From Chitinophaga horti (lineage in GTDB: Bacteria > Bacteroidota > Bacteroidia > Chitinophagales > Chitinophagaceae), in assembly GCF_022867795.2 (NCBI RefSeq), contig NZ_CP107006.1, positions 2,604,001-2,668,000 of the forward strand: a stretch of 64,000 nucleotides of DNA. The letters run 5' to 3'. Shown one piece after another: positions 1 to 9,693 of the stretch (its first letter is position 1; each line of letters starts with the position of its first letter). Both the position numbers and the translations under genes were made by a program. The notes under the pieces are model-generated. The model searched no databases and was not told the origin of the DNA. It was given only the letters and a program-made list of their open reading frames with translations.

Positions 1-1676
1 CGGATGCAGTCGGCTATCGAACGCTGGTATTCCGCCCGTCCGCAGAAGGATTGCGCATAATAACCCGTCATCGCCAAAGAAAATATCTCTATGTCGTTCT
101 CCTTCGCTAATTGCAAAAAGCGCTGACGTACGGAATCTATTAATAACTGGTTATCGAAAGTGGGCCTGTTGCCAAGTCCACCCATATCTACTTCTACCCC
201 ATCTGCGCCCAGTTCGGCCGTAAGTGTGATCGCACCTGTCTTTTGGCGTTTAAGCAACATCAGGTCGACGAGGCCAATTTTGTAACGCTGGTCTTGTTTC
301 GCGCGTTGAATTTCGGCGTTGAAAACTTTTTCCAACTGCTCAAATCCTTTAACGGCATGCGCTGGTAGTCGTTCACCTTTATCGCCGAACACGTACATCG
401 CCTGTTCCGGTTCTATAGTAATTGTGCTTTCGTCTGCTTTGGCCGTATCCAGGCGCAGATGTTTCGCCATAAAGGCATAAACGGCTGCTCTTTTATTAAC
501 GCCGAAGTCGTGCTTTTCGGTGGCCAGGTGTACGTTTTCTACGTTACCTTGTTTACCGTACCAGTTGTATATCTTTTGCAGATAAGGGAAATCATGTTCT
601 GGCATCTTGTCTGTCCAGTCGCCGCCGTCACTTACCACCAGCTGTGGTCTTGGTGCAGCCATGGCCGCTATTTCTACGTTATCGGTGCGGCCGCCGCAGC
701 TATGGATGGGCATGCCGCTTTCACAGGGGCATCCGCCGTAGAAATAAGAAGACAGTGATACCACAGGTGCCGATACTTTGATACGTGGATCAACAGCCGT
801 CATCAGTACAGTGTGAGAGCCCGCGCCAGAGCCGCCCGTCATCGCCACACGGCTCGTATCTGCATCCTTCAGCGACAGCAGGTAATCGAGAATACGAATG
901 CTACCCAATGCCTGGATCGTCATCGACAAGCTCCGGCGATGGTCCTCCGTTTTAAATTGCAGCAAGGATTCTCCCCAGGCGAAGAGGTCGTAACTAAAGG
1001 CCATAGCCCCCATTTTTGCCATTGCAGCGCAGCGATACTGGCAGTCGGCCCGGTAACGTTGTGCGGCCCAATGACCATCAGGATTTAAGATAACCGGGAT
1101 TTTGCCCCTGTACTTCGCAGGCTTGTACAACGAGCCGTTGATCCAAACGCCCGGTAATATTTCGATCGCGATGTTCTCTACGGTATAACCATTGAACTTC
1201 CGCTTTGCGGTAATGATCGGTTTGGCGCCGGGCGATGCGGGCAACGGCGAGAGTTGCAGGGCTTCGCGCAAGCAGGGTTGCAATTGCGTTTTGCGTTGTT
1301 CCCATTCCGCCAGCGAACTGTATTGCGAAGCGATACGGTCCAGCTCCGCCCAGCCTTCAGCTACCGGCCAGCGATAATACTCATAGTTACTGATCTTGTA
1401 CTGATTGCCGTCTTTCTTCACCTTCATTTCGAGCGGTTGCAGAATAGCGTTCAGCGTCACTTCCGCGTCCGGACGATATTTCCAGTCGGGGTAGTTCACC
1501 CATTTATCGGCTACCATCGAATCTGCATAACGAACTTTAACACTATACTTCTTCTCTATTTCGGTGAGGACTTGCTTCAATGGTTTACGATAGGCATTGT
1601 CGGAGTTCTGTGCCAACACAGGTGCAGCCAACAGCAGACAGGCAATATAAAAAACAAAGGTCTTCATCATCTCCAT
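1..1676 (-). CDS. STN domain-esterase-sugar isomerase-like TIM barrel fusion (partial)
   Basis: Open-ended gene whose 3' part lies beyond the left edge; 558 residues are visible. A signal peptide ends in VLAQ near residue 23. Residues about 28-95 resemble the short secretin/TonB N-terminal (STN) domain. Residues about 130-420 form an alpha/beta hydrolase of the acetylxylan-esterase/dienelactone-hydrolase type, with nucleophile motif TGGSGAGSH (Ser about 283) and a likely His in EKHDFG. From about residue 465 (YKIGLVDLMLLKRQKTG) a xylose-isomerase-like TIM barrel begins (ELGADGVEVDMGG). It probably removes acetyl or methyl esters from pectin in the periplasm; the barrel's role is unknown. The start is one of three in-frame ATGs (1676, 1670, 1667), 12 bases after the GH78 stop. 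It is the last visible gene of the locus. Confidence 0.8.
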   Translation of the reverse strand, partial: MEMMKTFVFYIACLLLAAPVLAQNSDNAYRKPLKQVLTEIEKKYSVKVRYADSMVADKWVNYPDWKYRPDAEVTLNAILQPLEMKVKKDGNQYKISNYEYYRWPVAEGWAELDRIASQYSSLAEWEQRKTQLQPCLREALQLSPLPASPGAKPIITAKRKFNGYTVENIAIEILPGVWINGSLYKPAKYRGKIPVILNPDGHWAAQRYRADCQYRCAAMAKMGAMAFSYDLFAWGESLLQFKTEDHRRSLSMTIQALGSIRILDYLLSLKDADTSRVAMTGGSGAGSHTVLMTAVDPRIKVSAPVVSLSSYFYGGCPCESGMPIHSCGGRTDNVEIAAMAAPRPQLVVSDGGDWTDKMPEHDFPYLQKIYNWYGKQGNVENVHLATEKHDFGVNKRAAVYAFMAKHLRLDTAKADESTITIEPEQAMYVFGDKGERLPAHAVKGFEQLEKVFNAEIQRAKQDQRYKIGLVDLMLLKRQKTGAITLTAELGADGVEVDMGGLGNRPTFDNQLLIDSVRQRFLQLAKENDIEIFSLAMTGYYAQSFCGRAEYQRSIADCI

Positions 1677-1688
1677 CTTAATTAAGTA

Positions 1689-4600
1689 TTACTCCTCCGT
1701 GCCACCACTGGCAGCTACGGCGGCTCCCGGCCATTGCTCCTGTATGATCGGTTTGGTGTCGAGTTTCGCGGGATCGATCACTACATGTTTAATGCGTTCG
1801 CGCCGCCAGGTATACACAATATGCACCAGCCCATCGCTGGTTTGTATCACGGAAGGGTACGAATACTGGCTTACCGGCGAATCTTCCAACACCAGCGCGG
1901 CGTGCCAGTTTTTGCCATCATCCGATATGGCGACGTTTAGCGGTGTTCGGGCCCCCTTGCCGTTCTTGAGTTCCGGCGCCGGTTTAACGTGATTGTACAA
2001 TAACAACTGGCGGCCGTCCTTCAAGGTCACCGCATCCGTACCGGAATTATTATTAGGCAACGCCGACGCCGTCATCGGACTCCAGGTCTTTCCCTGGTCT
2101 GTGCTCCAGCTTTCGTTTACGGTCCTGTTTTTACTGCGGCACAGCACCTGCCAGCTACCATTCGCATGTGTGAGCAACGATGGCTGAATAGCTGTAATCG
2201 TTTTGCCATCGTTGATGGGGGCCGATTTCGTCCATGTTTTCCCGAAGTCAGGCGTCATTTCAAAATGCACTTTCCAGCCTTCTTTTTCCGTGCTGGACGG
2301 ACAAACCAACACGCCGTTTAACAGCAGCGGCTTGTTCTTGATCGGCCCCAGGAAACCCGCTGGTAACGCCTCCCGTTTACTCCAGGTTTTTCCATTATCC
2401 CGGGAGCGGATCAGCCAGCCGGTCCAGCCGGCGACGTTGGGACCTATCTTGTAAAATAAGAGTAATTCTTTATTCGGTGCATAAAACAATACCGGGTTAT
2501 AGCAGGCGTAACGCGTAGTGTCGTTCAGCACGCCATCCGCCACCATCACAGGGGCCGTCCATTTACCTTTAACGAGATGACTGGTCCAGATGCATACATC
2601 CTTGTTCGCCTCCTTTGTGCCTCCAAACCAGGAAGCGATCAGTCCGTCCGGCGTTTCCGCGATCGTGGCGGCGTGGCTTTCGGGGAATGATGCACGATCG
2701 AAGATAAATTCATCGGTCACGATGCCGTTCTTAAACGACCACGTAGAACGGAAATCATAATTACCGGAGCCGATTTCCATTACTGCGTAACGGCCTTCCA
2801 TCCGCAGGAACCTGACGCCGACGGCTGCGTTCAAAGGCCTGCCACTCTCCAGGATGCCTGCACTATCGGAAGCAGGCAGGTAAACAGTTGCGCGCGTATT
2901 GGCGGGCACCTGTATCTTCCAGTCAAAACCATTGTGAGACCGCTTCCAGGCACTGCTGATCTTACCGTACACAGAATTGTAAGTGGCGTTTACGAAGGTG
3001 AGCCCATCAATGTTCTCAGGCTTCATGACGATCCTTTTGAATGCCACTTCCTGGTTATCCGAACGGATGCCCGCTGCGTTCTCGTATAACCATATCAGTA
3101 AGTCACCCAGCAACATCACATGGTTCTGCGAGTTCATTTCCGGCCGGGCAGTGTTGCCGTTCCACAGCTCCCAGATGGTAGTCGCGCCCTGGTTGGCCAT
3201 GTAGCCCCAGGACGGATACGTATTGTTGGAGGCAAGTGTGAACGCGATATCGGAACGTTGCCCGTCACTTAAGCCCCGCAGCAGCCACTGCGTTCCTATT
3301 ACGCCGGTGCTGATATGCATTTTGTCGGTGATGCGGATGCGGGTATACAAGTTATTGAAAACCGCTTCCCGCAGACTGTCGGGTGTTATGCCAAAATACA
3401 ATGGCAGCAGGTTGGCGGTGACCGTATTATTGTCGTAGTATTTTTTACCGGCATTATAGAAACGCTGCTGGAAAGCCTGTCGCAGTTGAGAGCGCAACGT
3501 GCTGTAAGCGGCGATGTCGGACTCATTGCGGGAGATCACCGCAAATTGTTCCATCAGTCCGAGTAAGTAATAGTAGGTCGCGCTGGCAATCAGCACCCCG
3601 TTGGTCGTGCGTGTGCTGTCCGTCGTTTTGATCATTTTCAGATCTTCGGGCGGCACGCACCAATCACCGTATTTGTCCTTCGTCATCAGGCCATCCTTCA
3701 AATACTTGCCCTTCATATAATAGATCCACTTCTTCATGGACGGATAATGCCGGATGATAGACTGCCGATCGCCGTACTGGCGGTGCAGCATGTCGGCCAC
3801 CATCAGGAACGTGCCAGGCCAGGTGACGTTATCGCTGTAATAATTCCAGAAAGCCGGTGCTACGTCAGGAATAGCGCCTTGCGGAGTTTGGGAATCCGCT
3901 ATGTCGTTGAGCCATTTAGCGTACAGCGCCGCATTGTTAAACAGGAAGGCCTCCCCCGCAGCACCCGTCGCCCGATCGCCTAACCAGGGCTGGCGTTCGT
4001 TACGTTGCGGACAATCGACCGGCATGCCCTTGTAATTGGACGCAATGCCCCACCAGGCATTCCTGTAAACGGCGTTGATCGTGGAATCCGAACAGATGAA
4101 CGACCCGGTCGTCTCCATATCATCGTATAACATTTGTCCTTCGAAGTCCCGCAGCTGCGGCGTGCCGGGATAACCGGTTATTTCTGCGTATCGAAATCCA
4201 TGGTACACAAAAGCGGGCTGCCAACTTTCTGCGCCGCCGCCTTTGAGGGTGTACACGTCCGTTACCTTCGCATCGCGGAGGTTGGCCACGTACAGGGAGC
4301 CGTCGGGCAGCAGGCTCTCGGCAAAGCGCAGTTTCACCTGGCTACCGCGCGGACCGGTAACATTCATCTTTAGCCAACCTGAAAAATTCTGACCCATATC
4401 CAGGATATACCGGCCATTACTCAACGCCTTGATGGCCACCGGCCGTATCGTCTTCATCACGTTTACGGGCGGTATTTGCTGTTCCGTAAGCGCACCCGCA
4501 GGTGCGGCCACCAGTTCAGGCGTTAACCAGTTGCGGTCATCGAAGCCGGCAACCTGCCAACCTTTCCACTCCTTTGTTGCATCGTATTCTTCACCATCAT

Positions 4601-5455
4601 ATTCATTATTCGTGCGAATCGGCCCATCCACGTTCAGCTTCCAGGTTTGATCGCTTAACACGATTTCGGTTTGACCGTTGGTGTACTCAATCTCCAGCTG
4701 CAGCAGCATTTTCGGAAAACCGAATGTGTTATGCTTTTGCGTTTTGTAGTGCTGGCGCATGGTAAAAAAGCGACCATTGCCCAGTATCGTAGTAATCACG
4801 TTATTGCCGGCTTTGATATCCTGCGTAACGTCGTACGAATTGTACAGCACTGTTTTGCGATAGTCCGTCGGCGCAGGAGTTAATGTGTAGCCCCCAATGC
4901 GTTTTCCGTTGAGGTACAAGGCATGCAGTCCGAGCCCCGACATGTACACGGTGGCGCGCTTTACAGAAGCTTTGCTGGTAAAGGCTTTACGAAAATAGCG
5001 GGCAGAAAGTGCGACCATTGCGTTACACTATCAAATGGAGAAGCTTTGTCCCAGCCGATCCAGGAGGCTTTCCAGTCGGTAAGTTCCAGTAAGCCGACAC
5101 TCCAGGCAGCGGGCGCACTCCAGGAAGAAATACCCTTGTTCGTCCAAACCTTCACTTTCCAAAAGCAGGCCTGGCGGCTACTGAGCGCGACGCCGGCGTA
5201 TGGAACGTTGAGCGATTGTTCACTTTTAACGACTTTGCTATTCCAGAGATCCCCCTCATCGCGGGCGAGTTTTTCTTTACTGGAAGATACGATCACCTGG
5301 TAGGCCGTTTGCAGTACACCGCGCTCCTTCGATTCCAATTGCCAGCTCAACATCGGCTTTTCGGGCGATTCGCTACGAAGCGCGGTCACCTTTACCTGGG
5401 CGAAGGCCGCCGGTGCGGCGAGCAACCATATCAGTATGTAAATACATCTTTTCAT
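1689..5455 (-). pseudogene. GH78 alpha-L-rhamnosidase fused to sialidase-like propeller, one-base frameshift
   Basis: Two reading frames join to give a protein of about 1255 residues: 4961-5455 supplies the signal peptide (ending AAFAQ) and the first Fn3-like domain, and 1689-5018 the rest. The shift lies at about 5003-5017; adding one base restores a normal run into LSARYFRKAF. Residues to about 890 are a GH78 rhamnosidase with the DCPQRNERQPWLGD signature. Residues about 905-1245 are a six-bladed sialidase-like propeller with four Asp boxes (SRDNGKTW, TPDFGKTW, STDQGKTW, SDDGKNW). Rhamnosidases remove terminal L-rhamnose; the propeller could act on Kdo- or Dha-like ulosonic acids, which is inference. 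The start overlaps the GH2 stop as ATGA. The break may be a sequence error rather than true decay. Confidence 0.8.
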
Positions 5456-8175
5456 TTGCCAGAAAAATCAAAATAGAGAATCATTTTCAGTGCACGAGCC
5501 GGTTCCTTTTCATAGTCATAAAAGCCATATCGTTGTCCCATAGGCCCCGTCGTTTCATTACGTTGTGTTTTAGTGCCAATGCTGCTGATCCCCTGCAGGA
5601 AAGAGATGTCCCCGGCGGGAAACAGCGGCTCGTAATTATGCCATTGGTCAGTTTTCCACGCAGGCGTAAACAACCGTAGGAACAGGTTTTCCGTGTCGGT
5701 GAATACGCGGAAGTGGTTGCCGTCCATGTTAAACTGCGCCCAGTAGAGATGCGCGTGATATCCTTTAAACTCCGGGTATACCCATGGATATTCGCCGGTT
5801 TCTGTGTTGTTGTATGTCTTTTCCCAAACGCCAAACTGCTGCCCCTTCATCCTGTTTTTCCAAACCCGGTACGGACCGTCACCCATATATTTCACAGAGC
5901 GCATCATTTTTTCCGGGAAATGGAAGTTGATGCCGGAGAAAAATGTAAAATAGGCTTCCGGGAAATAACGCAACTCCATCTTTAGTAAGCCAGAGGGATA
6001 GATCGTCCATCTGATGGTATTGTACGCCTTTGCGCGATCAAACGTCGATTCCACTACGAGCGTACTATCCTCCCGGTGGTAAGTCAGTTTGCTGAAATGA
6101 TTTTCGCCATCCTGCAACAGCGGCCCGTTCGATAAGGGAATTGGCCCACGCTCGTTGCTGATATTTGTGAGACCGCCGTTACCCAGGTGGAACGATAGGC
6201 GAATATTGTTGGCGGTGACGTGCAACAATGAGTCGGCCTCTTTTACTTCGATACTTTTAGCACCAGCGGTCGTGATCATCCGTTGCGTCACCTCGGCCGG
6301 ACGGCTGATCGGCCAGGTATGCGTGAACAATTCCCGGTCGGTGTGATCGATCACCTGCAAAGACACTACATCGTAATGATACCAATTACCAGGCAAATCC
6401 AGCTGCAATGAGCCGTTTTGCAGCGGTTTAATATCCGGGGCGGGCGCTGTGCCCGAGGCTGGGGCAAGTCCGGCGAAGCTTTTCAGCGACCAGCGAAACT
6501 TACAAGCCTTCAAATTGGTGTAGTGATACCGGTTCTCCAATGTAAATGATCCGCCTCCGCCAAGGCGCGTCACCTGCACGGGGCTCCATATTTCTTTAAT
6601 AGCGAAATAGCTTCCTTCCTTTTCGTGATGCGGGCCTACGATGCCGTCTGCCCCACGATGTTTATCGGTGTCCAGCGAATCGTTTTTGTCTTTACGAACC
6701 ACCGCCTGGTCGGCAAAGTCCCACAGGAAGCCGCCCGCGCTCAGCGGATCGCGCCACATCATTTCCCAATAATCCTGCAGGCCGGCGCCATGGCCGCCAT
6801 CGAACTGGCCGTGCAAGAATTCCGTCGGCATTACGATCTCGTTCCCCTGGTTGTAATTACCGATCCCATATTGATATTCGCGGTAGTGCTGGGTTTCTAC
6901 GCCATTGTATAACTCCCAGGGATGAACCACAGGGCGTTGCTGCGGATCGAATGCGCCGAAGAGGCTATCCAGCGCTATGTTGTGACCGCCCTCGTTACCA
7001 TTCGCCCAAAAGATGATGGAGGGATGATTCCGGTCGTGGGCCATTAGCTCCTGCAACAATTTGGCCCCGGTGATGGAATCATAGTTGCCGTGCCAGCCTG
7101 CGAGTTCGTCCATAACAAACAGGCCCAGTGAATCGCAGGCGTCGAGGAAGTGATCATCGGGCGGATAGTGGCTCATGCGCACAGCATTCATGTTCATGTC
7201 TTTGATGAGCTGCACGTCTTCGATGCTGTTAAGCCTACTTAATGTGCGACCGGTTTCCGGGCGGAACGAGTGACGATTAACGCCTTTCATTTTCACCTTC
7301 ACGCCGTTCACGTATATTCCATCCCGTTGTCGAAGTTGCACCGTTCTGAAGCCGAATCGCTCGTAGACGGTATGTTGAATTTTTCCGTTTTTATAGCGAT
7401 CGAATACTACTTTGTAAAGAACCGGTGTTTCGGGGTTCCAGGGCTGTGCGGACGGGAAGTTGCCTTTTAAATGTTGCTGGCCGGACAGGCGGCCTTGCAG
7501 CGTACCAACAGCGTCGTAAACAGCCGCAACGATGCTATCAGCGCCCGGCGCTGTGAGGGACGCTTCGAACGTTCCATCCGCCAGGGCATTGATCCGTACA
7601 TCGCTGATATGTTGCGCAGGCAATACTTCCAGCCAAACCGGGCGAAAAATACCGCCGAATATCCAGAAGTCGCCGCGCCTTTCGGCAGCGTTTACCGACT
7701 CATTTGCGGAATGTTTGGCGACTGTCACTTCCAGCAGGTTATCTCCTCCGTACCGAAGCAGCCGGGAAATATCATAACGGAATGCGTAGAAAGCACCCTG
7801 GTGAACGGCGCCGGCGAGTTTACCGTTTACCTTCACCTCAGCATCCGTCATCACCCCCCCGAAAACGATGTTGATCACTTTGCCTTTCCAGGCGGCGGGC
7901 GCCGCGAAGCGATGGCGGTATAAGCCCTTTTCCTTACCGCGTGCGCTATCCTTTGCAAAACCATAATTGTATTTACCAAAGCCCTGCAACTCCCAGCACG
8001 AAGGCACAGGAATTGTCGTCCATTTGCCGGCGTTCATGCCATCTGTGCAGCGAAACTCCCAGTTCACCGCATCATCGCTGCCCGTTCCGCTCAGGTAACG
8101 TTTTTCTTTTTGCTGGCACAGGGCCACACATGGCAGCAATAACAGCAGGAACCATATGTTCAGTCGGTTACTCAT
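5452..8175 (-). CDS. GH2 family glycoside hydrolase (beta-galactosidase-like)
   Basis: Protein of 907 residues with a signal peptide (WFLLLLLPCVALC, near residue 20). The domain order is typical of GH2: sugar-binding jelly roll (about 30-185), Ig-like (about 190-280), TIM barrel (about 285-580) and C-terminal beta-sandwich domains. The acid/base is Glu395 in FWANGNEGG and the nucleophile is Glu452 in MPTEFLHG. In rhamnogalacturonan II systems GH2 enzymes remove arabinopyranose, galactose, glucuronate or galacturonate; the sequence alone does not decide which. It follows the GH142-like gene with an ATGA overlap and overlaps the next GH78 gene in the same way, so the three are translationally coupled. 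Confidence 0.88.
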   Translation of the reverse strand: MSNRLNIWFLLLLLPCVALCQQKEKRYLSGTGSDDAVNWEFRCTDGMNAGKWTTIPVPSCWELQGFGKYNYGFAKDSARGKEKGLYRHRFAAPAAWKGKVINIVFGGVMTDAEVKVNGKLAGAVHQGAFYAFRYDISRLLRYGGDNLLEVTVAKHSANESVNAAERRGDFWIFGGIFRPVWLEVLPAQHISDVRINALADGTFEASLTAPGADSIVAAVYDAVGTLQGRLSGQQHLKGNFPSAQPWNPETPVLYKVVFDRYKNGKIQHTVYERFGFRTVQLRQRDGIYVNGVKVKMKGVNRHSFRPETGRTLSRLNSIEDVQLIKDMNMNAVRMSHYPPDDHFLDACDSLGLFVMDELAGWHGNYDSITGAKLLQELMAHDRNHPSIIFWANGNEGGHNIALDSLFGAFDPQQRPVVHPWELYNGVETQHYREYQYGIGNYNQGNEIVMPTEFLHGQFDGGHGAGLQDYWEMMWRDPLSAGGFLWDFADQAVVRKDKNDSLDTDKHRGADGIVGPHHEKEGSYFAIKEIWSPVQVTRLGGGGSFTLENRYHYTNLKACKFRWSLKSFAGLAPASGTAPAPDIKPLQNGSLQLDLPGNWYHYDVVSLQVIDHTDRELFTHTWPISRPAEVTQRMITTAGAKSIEVKEADSLLHVTANNIRLSFHLGNGGLTNISNERGPIPLSNGPLLQDGENHFSKLTYHREDSTLVVESTFDRAKAYNTIRWTIYPSGLLKMELRYFPEAYFTFFSGINFHFPEKMMRSVKYMGDGPYRVWKNRMKGQQFGVWEKTYNNTETGEYPWVYPEFKGYHAHLYWAQFNMDGNHFRVFTDTENLFLRLFTPAWKTDQWHNYEPLFPAGDISFLQGISSIGTKTQRNETTGPMGQRYGFYDYEKEPARALKMILYFDFSGK

Positions 8176-9692
8176 AATTTAGCCGTTACGCGTTGCAGTG
8201 AGTTGGCGGCTGCCGCTTTCTTACCGTTGACCCAGACACTCAGTCCCTTTCCTTTCTTGTATTTAGTGCCGTCTTCGTCCCAGATGATGGTGATGATCTT
8301 ACCGTGATACAATACATTATCAAGACAGAACCAGCGCCACTTACCGGCCGGCAGCAACGGATTTACGTCGAAGCTGTTTCCTGCCGCGGGGCGCAGGCCT
8401 ACCAGTCCGGTGATGATGAGATCATTGAAGGTAGAGTGATTGTAGTAGCGGCTACGCTCCTCGTCTCCTTTCAGCCAATAGCCGGTTTTCTCATCCAGGT
8501 ACTCGCCGATGTAAGGCCGGCCGCGATAGTACTGCGACTCTACATAGGTCTGCATCAGCTTAAAATAAGCACTGTCTGCGATATAGGATTGCCGTTGATC
8601 ATTTAACAGGTTGCCCAATGCAGTCAGCGTCTGTGCAGTGGCAAAAGGCCACACGGCGCCATCCCATTCGCATTTACAGCAACCATGGCTGCGAAACGCG
8701 GGATGACTTCTGTCGGCGGTAGTAATACCGAACGGGGCGCAGAATGTTTTCGTATCCAGGAGGCTCGTCCACGCACTATTAAAGGCAGGATCCGGCATAT
8801 GGAAATACCAGGGAATAAAACCGATTTCCTCTTTTACGTTGGATAAGGTGTCGGCCTCTTTCAGCACTTCGAAAAAGGCGTGCTCGTTGTTCCAAAGCTT
8901 CGTTGCTACCAGTTGTTTTAAGGTATCGGCCTTGCGGTTGTACAAGGTAGATTTTTCTGCAAGCCCCGCCAGCTTTGCTATTTGCGACAACGCATTTGCA
9001 TTGCCATACATGTAGGCGTTGATGGAGGGGCGGGCATTTTTTTCTTTACGGCCACCACTGATCGTTTCTTCCATCGCATCACGCACATCGTATTGCCAGA
9101 AGAGGCCCGAAGGTAAACGGCGCTCCTGCTCCCAGGCGGCGTAATCCTTTTCCAGGTCGGGCAGCATATCGATGAGAAATTTCGCATCGCGGTTTACAAG
9201 GTAGCGGTTATACATCGCGTCGATGTTCCAGCTGCTGTAGAAGCGCAACTTTTTCATGGGAGCACCGTCGTTACCGCGATACCATACTTGCAGGTTGTCG
9301 TTGAGATAACGCTGATCGTGCAGCCAGCGGGCCTCGTAAATATGGTGTCCCAGTGCACTGGAGATCAGGTTGTACTTATCTGCATAACTGCGTTGCACGA
9401 GAAACTCGGTCAGCACAAATCCCTTTTCGGTCTTTTTGATATGTTTGCGTAAAGTCCACCAGCGATAATAAAACAGCTCCTCGAAATTCTGTTGCGGGCA
9501 GGCAAAAAGCGGCACATTGCGTTGCATCCAGACCCAGGCACTATCGTTGGGATAAGCCTGTGCGATGTTCTCGTCCTCCATGCTGTTAAAGTACGCAACG
9601 TAATGCCGGAAGTCGGCATGCCGCAGCACGAGCTGCGCCGATGTATTTACCGACGCCACCAATATCATTGTTATCACAAGTACGCAGCGCAT
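8172..9692 (-). CDS. GH142-like (alpha/alpha)6-barrel glycosidase
   Basis: 506 residues from the chosen start (MRCVLVITMILVASVNTSAQ), a clean signal peptide two bases after the previous stop; the frame stays open further upstream but lacks a signal there. The body has the helical-barrel look of GH63/GH142-type enzymes: FYSSWNIDAMYNRYL, SGLFWQYDVRDAMEETISGG, NAYMYGNANAL, KCEWDGAVWPFAT and YYNHSTFNDLIITGL. From family knowledge, GH142 is a beta-L-arabinofuranosidase acting on rhamnogalacturonan II chain B and in Bacteroides is fused behind a GH143 domain. Here the gene sits directly behind a sialidase-like gene in the same order, which supports the call. Assignment is from memory of the fold and context. 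Confidence 0.65.
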   Translation of the reverse strand: MRCVLVITMILVASVNTSAQLVLRHADFRHYVAYFNSMEDENIAQAYPNDSAWVWMQRNVPLFACPQQNFEELFYYRWWTLRKHIKKTEKGFVLTEFLVQRSYADKYNLISSALGHHIYEARWLHDQRYLNDNLQVWYRGNDGAPMKKLRFYSSWNIDAMYNRYLVNRDAKFLIDMLPDLEKDYAAWEQERRLPSGLFWQYDVRDAMEETISGGRKEKNARPSINAYMYGNANALSQIAKLAGLAEKSTLYNRKADTLKQLVATKLWNNEHAFFEVLKEADTLSNVKEEIGFIPWYFHMPDPAFNSAWTSLLDTKTFCAPFGITTADRSHPAFRSHGCCKCEWDGAVWPFATAQTLTALGNLLNDQRQSYIADSAYFKLMQTYVESQYYRGRPYIGEYLDEKTGYWLKGDEERSRYYNHSTFNDLIITGLVGLRPAAGNSFDVNPLLPAGKWRWFCLDNVLYHGKIITIIWDEDGTKYKKGKGLSVWVNGKKAAAANSLQRVTAKL

Positions 9693-9693
9693 A

